Source of the DNA: Deltaproteobacteria bacterium
GTDB taxonomy: Bacteria > Calditrichota > Calditrichia > RBG-13-44-9 > J075
Direction of reading: 5' to 3'
Assembly (NCBI GenBank): GCA_011526015.1
Contig: WYBG01000509.1
Span: 1 to 40,753, forward strand
Length of the DNA stretch: 40,753 nucleotides
How positions within the stretch are numbered: the first letter of the stretch is position 1; each line of letters begins with the position of its first letter. Below the pieces are notes generated by a model. It had not been told where the DNA came from. It searched no databases and saw only the letters and a list, made by a program, of their open reading frames with translations. The position numbers and the translations under genes are program-made. Shown here piece after piece: positions 21,601 to 26,828 of this stretch.

Positions 21601-21758
21601 GCCTGCCCGCGGGGTTGCATACCTCGGCCCTGGAATGGGACGGCAGGAATTCCCAGGGCGACCGGGTAGTTAACGGGGTATATGTGGCTGTGCTGAAGGT
21701 CAACTACGGCAGCGGCGGCGGTGCTACATTCCAGACGAAAGTGGTTTATATTAAGTAG
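9642..21758 (+). CDS. giant secreted multi-repeat surface protein with C-terminal sorting domain
   Basis: This 4038-residue protein has a signal peptide (to about residue 25, ending A-L-F-A-Q). Residues about 35-225 resemble the nidogen-like β domain found in secreted FCB proteins (V-Y-V-S-S-N-G-Y-L-T-F, then F-W-D-D-L). Residues about 384-1090 hold seven invasin/Big_1-like Ig domains with the recurring D-x-x-x-N-P-V and S-G-x-A motifs. From about 1100 to 3900 there are about 20 CARDB-like repeats of roughly 120 residues, each opening like L-x-L-x-S-L-x-P-D-T-x-x-x-G-Q and containing V-x-N-x-G. Later repeats share a D-x-N-[TS]-x2-P element. Helical insertions interrupt two repeats (about 2868-2915 and 3400-3475). 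HNYPNPF at 3936-3942 opens a FlgD/T9SS-type C-terminal domain ending K-V-V-Y-I-K. The likely role is a long surface or extracellular fibre; the ligand is unknown. Confidence 0.88.
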   Translation: MKLVGRLLTALSAILIITPGALFAQISPAGMGRASDPNIEFHWVEISDGTVIGTTTDDDTFYTVNLPSGFSFIYYDRSFDAVYVSSNGYLTFRNYGASDPYFTNDNLSGGSAPDSMIAVFWDDLILSENTARVYQKVIGAAPYRALVIEYKDVSLKAGSSPLTFQVILYETTNLIKLQYLSLGTGSNGELGGSATVGVKFGLDFNTYSFNNPSLANGRAILFFPSANISAIANLQPSQVAVGTNGQKFRFTLNNITTAATILQQMGKADVLRIYNPLSNPVTVVDSIAVDGTDFFFIQRATPPSAAEYTALPTIATWFYNSGNDSLYIQLPPYSVKTNISISFRINVPNQSLGAYSFESRLYPRLRFSTAAQNIPAVTLTAGPITHYTIAPQTATITAGVPIPFTVTALDGFNNPVANSDSADIEIFGSASATYPPRGFFNNNSFFNFVVTETVAGAFTARATNVNDSTLTAQTGIITVNAGLPTMLSKVSGDTTGIAAGANRLLRARVTDPQSNPVSGASIRFDVVSGGGNFSGLSSQTVVSDGEGIAQALFTTGPAAGLHRANATLVGSPGVLVQFDVTTVPGPLSYFTVIPATFDTTAGSDIPVTVRGFDTNDNLVSNDNSTVAEFFSDNPDVSVSPLSATLSAGLAGFTANSDKIGVFRLTARSQANPLKNGVSDPVTIRAAAPDSLLKFAGDGQTAPVNSLLPLPIEVRVLDQFQNPVEGVTVTFVPLSGGSVSNPTDVTDASGIASAGWTVHNTATPDTLAATIVGQPTNPDTVFFTATVIPGAAQNLTREQPADTTGLVDSLLTQSLSVVVTDTFGNPLPNFPISFAIVQKPSGAANEFLTVNNGSTNAQGRVQTQIHFGTKVGTYVVRAFSASTNPNLVDFITFATHRAPDRILLVAGNSQTGIAGQALSDSVRFQLVDIYDNPIADSTLSFIPQPQNGSVNPLSRLTNASGQAATAWTLGPPAGTQKMVATLSSPVLASDTVYATAQAAGGASLELVSMRQIPRDSIAAVQGENITVILRALDAFGNPASGALVNYAALPGFNNTQFEFSQVTTDAQGRAINVLTTDTENDSTFFRAFIAGVDTLDLHIFHLRYAGNLSPVAVSPGASAAFSLDLENLSPNPVDLNAGATRFSFSDGSALFSALLDNPLTLQPGITTVTFIPGIVDTNFANVSYAPEVFLRGSGENALLGGNIVLPNNSLSIFTLKVARVLGSKTQATLGDTLTLTVRVNKFGPVTVNVDSVFLNFAGGTTIPQSNIVPSPGNPTVLPPNINTHDFEFVATIPGTASGSYTVSGNFQGSTLSGNPVNASSDTNFVFSVGSSANLSAQSLTPDTLTTAEPATFTASLANNGNFAVLLDPDFSYLAFGADTVFLRQSYSVPAGGVINPVEVEFRANSILSPAQASPYPVNMRLFGVENGITFDTTLTATDSVLVQNPPEVVVASIVALEDTAAQNQDSLRALVRLTNSGALNAPARFALPQGMTLSTSVLNNIPPNSSSTFTLAAGDTTPPVEFIFSLGPNYPTGVERIKVSYSYTDANSGRIFTLAPADSATFVVLSRARLSLQAHSLSPDTVSPGQPGVEFRFTVRNDGQSPAKIDNGDVAVLFNNPHAVTLTSPALLPVVLAGDSTREFIYNIDVSPNSAIGSDFLDLSVSHSDTFSAKRYTDVAIENLDTLQIAEGVTAAQVQIQSVQVTPGNANQGQIGLQAAARIKNLSNIAVRVDTVALIPSRPGIGAALITPLPVQIAPGNTANFQFGLAVADTMPAGAVTIDASYQATDLLFGVMISDTGAVAPGTLNILKPANFSFSAVTLAPDTASQGQGGILASTLVTNGDDSTSSARVTGLQALFSVGGDTVTGALVNPTVLPVVPGGESVPVQFSLNVSDSAAPGPVDVRIAAAGLDLTDSTAFADTSLAGTLTIRPRGNLAITALVIPPDSAFLGQNGVPASITVQNNGAGAAQLNTVNLVLHNAPNFPVGLQTLTLPVILNPGQQTQVNYRIDVPPNIFLPNGDSTIYAGATAQGVEVSSGKPVSASSDSLDSFVIAAQPDIRFDALLSSPAFDIGDTANFKLQVTNLGGVALRLTAAAFLRVEKANDPNNFSTQAIVPDSSDMNILPGETSVLAFENLVMTEAGDFRLLLGIRGNFFQPPNQLAFSQDVNTQAFINIGGDVSIILVRVTPFETTAGDTGVVVDALVKNNTAPVTIDPGVLEFVYTDVPQALPIVPTRLDTLTQVGTTPAADTLRWKFTVPPSARAGEVAVTVRLTFGNGSLGPISRTGFFNISSGAKIEYVFGSLMPDSVVNGQLVAFRASFINTGSANFFVRADSSYLQFSDPQHLYRAPVNGNFVISGTPFQQAPDTSEVAFQADSISADFLAGLYDVAFHVFGDLPNQDTLTALDSTFTGQLTVLPEAMVTVDSVSVVPDAVIAGQENVQIRYFLRNSGQSAANLNAAIDVFSDSLGNDISALWSLQTQSQNFPFILPPSGAAVLTRNFIVSGVHPPGLVRACLNVNYNDVRKPGVILLAADSTVYDSVRVIIPSELFVDSLALVNVPNAANGTVNFNQSYELKLVLQNSGEDSVTNVTIRLFNDANQTVVFTQTISDTVLAPGASFRRDFPFTAGGASQTLRYRMVILEAFSVTSNTPVAIGEPLDNREDVTVQSPTQLTLAAQLPGGDVYSQEQQFTVSFDIVRSGQSPFGNGSVRIQWPADYTLISPNAQLPVGPAILNGSWQVQASADTTVGSADTIIVFYSAIPPDLNTAAPVLLANDSLILLVRVAESGKVEVADISIIAPPGALDSTVSTGQNFRLSATILYSGNVSPNNRTARIILPQGFSTDPDSIEQTLQGDLVTAQWPVSVAENILPNLAKAVPRGAQEQLPGADAEAAGVQNFSFAPASDGRQGEKLRLGGAEGVLGETFDLQVRARGIDGGDTTRQFSDTATQQVTVVERAELLMHAAVVDPPGATQGTVSTYQPFDVQIWVEKQGEAAVLPDDSNYVAIKVPQGFRIEGLAAGDSLLNYGIKTGFAEADTIRIFAPETVPPQQPLILARLDSTARDENTNQPAHVRQALASFNLAVETRASLRIDSLGAGLDTLTQNQDFTLQGLISNTGEADIQPNNNVTVKLAFDTTAFRLLNPADSVKTVQLVNKQALIFWQMRSKPDASGSGNPYLLRASIDSTLSWDENGFPGMGVHLEKGSDTDTLTIVDVGIFAISAAYLNAPGTDSLTVSTQQQVRVTVEPQISGNFINRVATLYLPDIFTLDSLIAPISAAGNPVQWNIQVPDSLTNLWEELKVKIRGTSQVSSTVTLEDSAFLYLYVQKRAALAVDGRVAGGAVNNTVSQGQFFVYEAVVANVGQAGVAAAPKGQLTLSLGEKLVIDPDSLVKEFDLNAPVRWTIQASENGQAAALLRQIHGAKQEKARLIAAAQQAGAAEGEGSAGNPGRSVASRGAAVFRGIEKSADLRRLEDELSGLYRLLNALVDTSLVKVTITARPPDVNSGLPAAVEVGSDSTAIFIAEKPEITIIRNTAPAVWSTEQVGILEVEVDAPENVIERSGTLRLPEGFSFLNPADSLKAFGQNAVVNWVIQANQGIPQPTLPGILTVIVSGRDANTPPPNATVVRDTVEVPVSVQRKALLDLASQTVSVRVLKGEQFVLQASVNNGGEADVQGTGQVRLNIGEVGFQFADGETAEKDFVIDNQTNTASFQWTLLAPNFDVNTVFTLGFTQLPLDVNTQNPASVGVNTLVFDINMVSSQITIKPLDSVVEVDNSYIQGEREIGVLGAAFINPNTVETIFINNFDIAVLDGETGTPVADIHNLISRVEVVSYDFYRRQLGKPGSPPDRLGELPITEQTANPVKINFSPVDTLNAEESDSLVIRIDLANQPISRNFRIQLKQVDASGGFVGKVNVVDSLGAPLAAIQLQSPRVTLLSSDPKEIFHNYPNPFGMETRLPGAPPGVTRFNFLMENSGDAELRIFTLTGRLVWSSAVNGLPAGLHTSALEWDGRNSQGDRVVNGVYVAVLKVNYGSGGGATFQTKVVYIK

Positions 21759-21773
21759 TGCTATCGTGTTGGG

Positions 21774-21838
21774 GTGTTCAGGTGTTATAGTGTTTGGGTG
21801 TTCTGAAGCCTGGTTGCTTAACCTGAACACCTGAACAC
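21774..21838. repeat. inverted repeat GTGTTCAGGTGTT after the giant gene
   Basis: GTGTTCAGGTGTT (21774-21786) is exactly complementary to AACACCTGAACAC (21826-21838), with more TGTT-type units between. AACACCTGAACACTG at 21826-21840 differs by one base from the first 15 bases of the window (upstream of arcC), so this is a dispersed family. Confidence 0.8.
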
Positions 21839-21878
21839 TGAAATATCGCGATTTCAAAAAAAGCATAGAGATCACGTT

Positions 21879-23813
21879 ATGAGAGGTTTGAAACAATTTC
21901 CCGGGAAAGCATGGGCGCTCCTCTTGATAGGAATGCTGAGCATTGCGCCCCCGCAGGTTTGCGCGCAGGAGGGAACGGCGGGAACCCAGACCATCCTGCA
22001 CGAAGTGGGCGCCGGGGCCCGGGTTTTCGGGCTGGGGCGCGCCTTTGTGGGGCTGGCGGATGACCCCTCGGCGATTTTCTGGAACCCCGCCGGGTTGGAA
22101 TACGCGCCGCGGATTTCCTTTTCCCTTTTCCATACTCCCCTGGTGGTGAGCGGGGCCAGCTACGATTTCATCGGGTTCCTCTATCCGACGTTGCAGTTGG
22201 GCACCATCGGGATTGGTTATGCCCGGGTGGGGGTGGGGGACATCAATGTTGTAACGGAATACAACCAGGTGTTGCAGGGGGTATCCGCGGACTATGATTT
22301 CAGCGAGATTTATATTGCTTACGCCAAGAAGGTCTGGTACGGCGTCACCCCGGGCATTACCTTCAAAGTACAGCGGCAATCGTTTTCCTACACCAACCAG
22401 GTAACCAGCGCCTTTGGCCTTGATGCGGGTTTGATGTATCGCCCGGAGTCTGATTCCCCGTTTCTGAAAAACCTCTCCTTCGGCTTCCATTTTCAAAATT
22501 TGGTTAAGCCGCAGCTAAAATTAGGCGCCAATACCGACACCCTGGCCTACCAGCTCACCTTTGGAATGATGAAGAGCCTGCCCATCGGCCAGAGCGGTAA
22601 ATTGAATATTCTGTTCGATTACGCCCAGGGAGAATTCGAGGGAGGGGTTATTCACGCCGGCAGCGAATACGTGTTCCGGGAGATGGGCACGGTTCGGGTA
22701 GGGTTCGACCAGGGCACCCCCGCCTTTGGAGCCGGGCTGCGCTATAAATTCCTGGATATTGATTACGCTTTCGGCAATCTGAGCACCGAGGGCGATTTTG
22801 GCGCTTCCCATCGTTTTTCGATCACCTTCAATTTGGGGAAATCGCGGGAAGAAAAAATCTTTGCAGCGAACGAGGAGCGCAAACGCCGGGAACGGGAATT
22901 GGTGGAGCGCACCAAAGAAGACGACCGGCAGCAGCGGATTGCCCAGAACCTGCGCCAGGGGAAAGAAGATTTGCAAAAGGGGAATTACTTCGAGGCATTC
23001 TCCGATTTCCAGCAAGTGATGGCCGACGATCCCTTTAACAAGGAAGCCAAGGCGCTGTTCGACAGCACCCGGACCTTGATCGACGATCAAATTGAGAAAC
23101 GCTCGCAGGAAGCGGCCAACCAGGCGCTCGACAAGGGTCTGGCGGCGGAAAACCAGAAATTTATCCAGTTGCACTTCAAGCAGGGGCACATTCACCTGCA
23201 AAATAAACAGTTCACCGACGCCTTGAAGGAGTTTAACTTAGCACTGGAGCGCACAGAAGATGACTCCCTGACTGCTTTGATCAGCGAAGCGATCAATACC
23301 ACCAACCGCCAACTGAATGCGGAAGTGCGCAAGCTGGTGCTGGCGGCGCGGCAGGAATTCCAAAAGGGCAATTACTCGGATGCGCTGCGCATTCTCAGCG
23401 AGGCTTTCCTGCTCTCCCCGGAAGCGCCGGAGCTGAAAGATGAGATCGGCACCCTCACCAGGCGCATCAAATTGCAGCAATATACCGTCAAAGGGTTGGC
23501 GCTGCTGGAGTTAGGCGAGTACCAGGAGGCGAACGTGGTGTTCGAAGAAGCGCTGAAGCTCGATCCCTCTAACGAGGCGATCCGCAAATACTACGAACAG
23601 ACCCAGCGCGAGTTGGGCACCAAACGGGAGAAGATGGATCCGGAATCCGAACGGCAGTACCTCATCGCCACGGAACATTTCCTGGCCGGGCGCTATGATA
23701 AGGCGCTGGAGATCTGGAAAGCCCTGGCGGATAAATATCCCTATAACAAAAAACTTCAGGATGCTATTAAAACGACCGAAGATCGTATTAACCGTACCCG
23801 GGGGAATCAATAA
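21879..23813 (+). CDS. PorV/PorQ-family outer-membrane barrel fused to TPR region
   Basis: This 644-residue protein has a signal peptide (cut after C-A-Q near residue 30). Residues about 30-320 match the PorV/PorQ (UPF0164, FadL-like) outer-membrane family: G-A-G-A-R-V-F-G-L-G-R-A-F-V-G-L-A-D-D-P-S-A, F-W-N-P-A-G-L-E, and many alternating β-strands ending at L-G-K-S. A charged helix (about 322-345) then leads into TPR-like helices to the end: KEDLQKGNYFEAFSDFQQVM, K-Q-F-T-D-A-L-K-E-F-N-L-A-L, ARQEFQKGNYSDALRIL, and L-E-L-G-E-Y-Q-E-A-N. In Bacteroidota PorV-type proteins help the type IX system release and anchor CTD-bearing cargo. Here the gene directly follows a cargo with an NYPNPF-type domain, so a dedicated export or anchoring role is a reasonable inference. 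Confidence 0.85.
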   Translation: MRGLKQFPGKAWALLLIGMLSIAPPQVCAQEGTAGTQTILHEVGAGARVFGLGRAFVGLADDPSAIFWNPAGLEYAPRISFSLFHTPLVVSGASYDFIGFLYPTLQLGTIGIGYARVGVGDINVVTEYNQVLQGVSADYDFSEIYIAYAKKVWYGVTPGITFKVQRQSFSYTNQVTSAFGLDAGLMYRPESDSPFLKNLSFGFHFQNLVKPQLKLGANTDTLAYQLTFGMMKSLPIGQSGKLNILFDYAQGEFEGGVIHAGSEYVFREMGTVRVGFDQGTPAFGAGLRYKFLDIDYAFGNLSTEGDFGASHRFSITFNLGKSREEKIFAANEERKRRERELVERTKEDDRQQRIAQNLRQGKEDLQKGNYFEAFSDFQQVMADDPFNKEAKALFDSTRTLIDDQIEKRSQEAANQALDKGLAAENQKFIQLHFKQGHIHLQNKQFTDALKEFNLALERTEDDSLTALISEAINTTNRQLNAEVRKLVLAARQEFQKGNYSDALRILSEAFLLSPEAPELKDEIGTLTRRIKLQQYTVKGLALLELGEYQEANVVFEEALKLDPSNEAIRKYYEQTQRELGTKREKMDPESERQYLIATEHFLAGRYDKALEIWKALADKYPYNKKLQDAIKTTEDRINRTRGNQ

Positions 23814-23905
23814 AATGGTTAAATGGTTAAATGGTTGGAGGGTTGAAAAAGACTGATATGGCATACAACCATTTAACCATATAGCCATTTAACAATTTAA
23901 CCATT
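23813..23905. repeat. ATGGTTAA inverted repeat array
   Basis: ATGGTTAAATGGTTG (23823-23837) is exactly complementary to CAACCATTTAACCAT (23866-23880). Further ATGGTTAA / TTAACCAT units flank on both sides up to about 23905. It fills the gap between the PorV-like gene and the phosphatase gene. Confidence 0.85.
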
Positions 23906-23949
23906 CACTTGAATTCCCGGCGAAGTTTGTTCAAAGCGGAAAGTGGAAG

Positions 23950-26634
23950 ATGTTCAAGAATATCTCAAAAGAAGAAATTGTCGTCCCCGCCTCGATGGCG
24001 CACCTGAAAGAAATTCGGGATTTCATCGAGCAGATCGGGAAAAAGTACAAGATTTCCGACAAGATCATCAATTCCTTCAAACTGGTGGTGGATGAAGCTT
24101 GCACCAACATTATCCGCCACGGCTACAAGGATATCAAAGACGGCAAAATCACCATCCGGACCATCATCCGCCGCTTAAGTCTTACCATCGTGGTTATTGA
24201 CCAGGGCAGGAGCTTCGATCCCCGCCAGGTCAAAGACCCGGATTTGCAGAAGTATGTGCAGATCGGCAAGAAGGGCGGTTTGGGCATCCACATGATGCGC
24301 AAGCTGATGGATGATATCCAGTATAACATCACCAGCCACGGGAACGAGCTTCGTCTGGCCAAGACCCGGGAAGCGGTAGAAGAATCGAAATATCTCTCCT
24401 GGTTTAGCACTCTCTCGCTGCGCAATAAATCCTTCATGGTAACATCAATCATTATGGTGATTTTGACCTTAGCGGCGTATTTTCTCCTCAAGGCGGGGAT
24501 CGAGTTCGACGTTCGGGAAAAAATATTTGCCGAAGCCAGTTCCATCAGCAAAGATTTTGCGCGGGTCAATTACGAGCCGGTTCGCCAGGAGAAAGATACG
24601 CAGCTCTTTGAAAACGCCAAATCCATTCAGCAAAGCCGCAGCGAAATGCTCCGTATTGTGATGATCCTGAAGCAGAACCTGGAAGTAGTGGCGTTCTATC
24701 CCATCAATCTGGAACTGGTTCCCCAATCGATGCGCTTCGACAACTTGAAAACCATCGCCACCCTCGAAGACGTAACGGTGTACCAGACTGCCATGACCGA
24801 CTCGGGCCTGGCCTATTATTTCGTTTCTCCCATTCAACTATCCATCGATCCGGCGCCAATCGGATATACCCTGCTGGGGATAGACGAGGTTTACATTCAC
24901 AGCCTGGTGATAAAACAAAAGAACCGCCTGATTTTCATGCTGCTGCTGGTATTTGCCCTGGGTACCGCGGGAATCGCCCTGCTGGTTACCCTGATCACCA
25001 AACCGTTCCATAAACTGGCCGAGTGGGTGCGGCAGGTTGGCCGCGGGCAGGTGGACCAGGATGAGATCGACATCGACGCCAGCGACGAGGTAGGGGAAAT
25101 TGCCCAGGCCTTTAGCGAAGTAACCAATAAATTCCGGGAAGCGCAGATCAGCGTCATCGAACAACAGCGGATGCAGAAAGAATTGCAGGTGGCGCAGGAA
25201 ATCCAGCAGATGCTGCTGCCGGATGATTTCCCGGACGTGGTGGGGTACGACATCGCTTCTTATTACCAGTCCGCCAAAGAGGTGGGCGGGGATTTGTTCG
25301 ATTTTATGGAGATCGATGACCAGTCGATCGGGATTTGCGTGGCCGACGTATCCGGCAAGGGGGTTCCCGGCTCCCTGGTGATGACCATGATCCGCACCTC
25401 CCTGCGGTTGGAATCCCGGGGCAATAACAACCCCGCGGACATTATGACCCGGGTGAATTCGTTTGTGACCGACGATATTCGCAAGGGCATGTTCGTGACC
25501 ATGCTGTACGTGACCCTGGATTCCCGGGAGCGCATGGTCTCCTTCGCCAGCGCCGGCCACAATCCCATGATTCTCTATCGCGGGAAGAGCAAGGAAACCT
25601 ATTATCTCAATCCCTCCGGTTTTCCGGTGGGGATTACCCTGCCGGACATTCGCCTGTTCGGGGAAAAAATTCAGGCCGACCGCATTCGCCTGCACCCGGA
25701 TGACATTTTCATTCTCTACACCGACGGGGTTACCGAAGCGATGAATCCCCAGCGGGATTTGTACGGGGAAGAACGTTTCCTGGCTGCCATTCGCAAATAC
25801 GGGCACTTAGACGTGGATGAATTTGTCACGAGCATCAAGGATGACATCTTGGCCTTTACCGGCGGGTTCGAACAAAATGACGATATTACCCTGGTTGCCA
25901 TTAAAGAAAACATGGCTGCGGTCGATGTTAAGGTAAATACGTTCAAAAAATTGTTCGAACAAGTGCAGGCGGACAACAACCAGTCGGTTGCCGAGACCTG
26001 CAAAGAAGTGGGAGTTTCCCCCACGACCTTCTACCGCTATAAGCGTATTTACCAGGAAGGCGGGTATGACCTGCTGCGGGAAATGCTGCATGGTTACACC
26101 AACCTGGGATTGCGGCATTTAAGTATTGAAGTTAAAACAAAAATGTATGATATTATCCGGCAATACCCGGAGTATGGGCCTAAGAAGATCAGCGATATGC
26201 TGAATACGGAAAAATACGGATATACGGAGATTTCACCGTTCCTGGTCTATGAAGAGTTGCGGCGGGCAAAATTGAACACCAAAGAGCAGCGGCTTGCCTT
26301 TGTGCAGCGCGGCGGGAAAAAGCGGCTCAAACCTCCCGGAACCCCGCTGCTAACCCTGGACGGAGAGGTGATGGTCGGTTTCCGCAGCGATGATCAGAAG
26401 ACAGTGGATTCACCATTTATGCCTAACCTTCCCCCGGCCAAGTCCCGTGCGAAGGAAAAAATGATCTCCGCGCGGGGAAAACGTATCCCCGGCGCCTTTA
26501 ACGGTGAATCCTCAAATCAGAAACCTGCCCCGGCGCAAGGCGCGGCGGTAGAGGAATCTGCATTCGAGGAGCCGGCGGAGGAAGATGCGGAAAGCAAAGT
26601 GGATATTGTGGGAGACGAGGAAACTGAAAAATAG
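23950..26634 (+). CDS. membrane RsbW-like kinase / SpoIIE phosphatase with C-terminal transposase-type HTH domains
   Basis: This is an 894-residue regulator. Residues 1-140 are an RsbW/SpoIIAB-like ATPase: N-box D48-E49-A-C-T-N53, G1 box D84-Q-G, G2 box G109-G-L-G. A TM helix (about 158-183), an extracytoplasmic sensor (about 184-315), a second TM (about 327-349) and a HAMP linker follow. The PP2C/SpoIIE domain (about 400-655) keeps its metal aspartates D448 (GGDLFD), D466 (VADVSGKG), D592 (YTDGVTE) and D644 or D645 (NDDIT). Then come a helix-turn-helix (about 660-715, AETCKEVGVSPTTFYRYKR) and a second one (728-786) with the Y-G-P-K-K-I-S pattern of IS3/IS481-type transposase N-domains. No DDE catalytic region follows. 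The tail is Pro/Glu rich. The downstream STAS gene has a homologous C-terminal module. Confidence 0.9.
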   Translation: MFKNISKEEIVVPASMAHLKEIRDFIEQIGKKYKISDKIINSFKLVVDEACTNIIRHGYKDIKDGKITIRTIIRRLSLTIVVIDQGRSFDPRQVKDPDLQKYVQIGKKGGLGIHMMRKLMDDIQYNITSHGNELRLAKTREAVEESKYLSWFSTLSLRNKSFMVTSIIMVILTLAAYFLLKAGIEFDVREKIFAEASSISKDFARVNYEPVRQEKDTQLFENAKSIQQSRSEMLRIVMILKQNLEVVAFYPINLELVPQSMRFDNLKTIATLEDVTVYQTAMTDSGLAYYFVSPIQLSIDPAPIGYTLLGIDEVYIHSLVIKQKNRLIFMLLLVFALGTAGIALLVTLITKPFHKLAEWVRQVGRGQVDQDEIDIDASDEVGEIAQAFSEVTNKFREAQISVIEQQRMQKELQVAQEIQQMLLPDDFPDVVGYDIASYYQSAKEVGGDLFDFMEIDDQSIGICVADVSGKGVPGSLVMTMIRTSLRLESRGNNNPADIMTRVNSFVTDDIRKGMFVTMLYVTLDSRERMVSFASAGHNPMILYRGKSKETYYLNPSGFPVGITLPDIRLFGEKIQADRIRLHPDDIFILYTDGVTEAMNPQRDLYGEERFLAAIRKYGHLDVDEFVTSIKDDILAFTGGFEQNDDITLVAIKENMAAVDVKVNTFKKLFEQVQADNNQSVAETCKEVGVSPTTFYRYKRIYQEGGYDLLREMLHGYTNLGLRHLSIEVKTKMYDIIRQYPEYGPKKISDMLNTEKYGYTEISPFLVYEELRRAKLNTKEQRLAFVQRGGKKRLKPPGTPLLTLDGEVMVGFRSDDQKTVDSPFMPNLPPAKSRAKEKMISARGKRIPGAFNGESSNQKPAPAQGAAVEESAFEEPAEEDAESKVDIVGDEETEK

Positions 26635-26640
26635 CGGCCG

Positions 26641-26749
26641 TTAAACCAGGATGGTTTAATCCCTGCCGGTAGAAGCCGTGCGGCAGGCCGTTAAGTGCGC
26701 CGGAAAAGAATGTTTTGTCGGGACCACGGAGCAGTCGAAAAACTTAACG
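26641..26749 (+). promoter_or_regulatory. three successive hairpins in the leader of the STAS gene
   Basis: The gap between the phosphatase and STAS genes holds three perfect inverted repeats: TTAAACC/GGTTTAA (26641-26647 with 26653-26659), CCTGCCG/CGGCAGG (26662-26668 with 26681-26687) and CGTTAAGT/ACTTAACG (26689-26696 with 26742-26749). None ends in a T-run. They could be RNA leader structures or protein-binding palindromes; which one is not decidable from sequence. Confidence 0.55.
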
Positions 26750-26828
26750 ACCCTTTCAGCAGATGAAAATTTGGAATAAACAAGGACGTTTAACAATACA
26801 GACCGGAAACCATTATACGGAGGAATGA

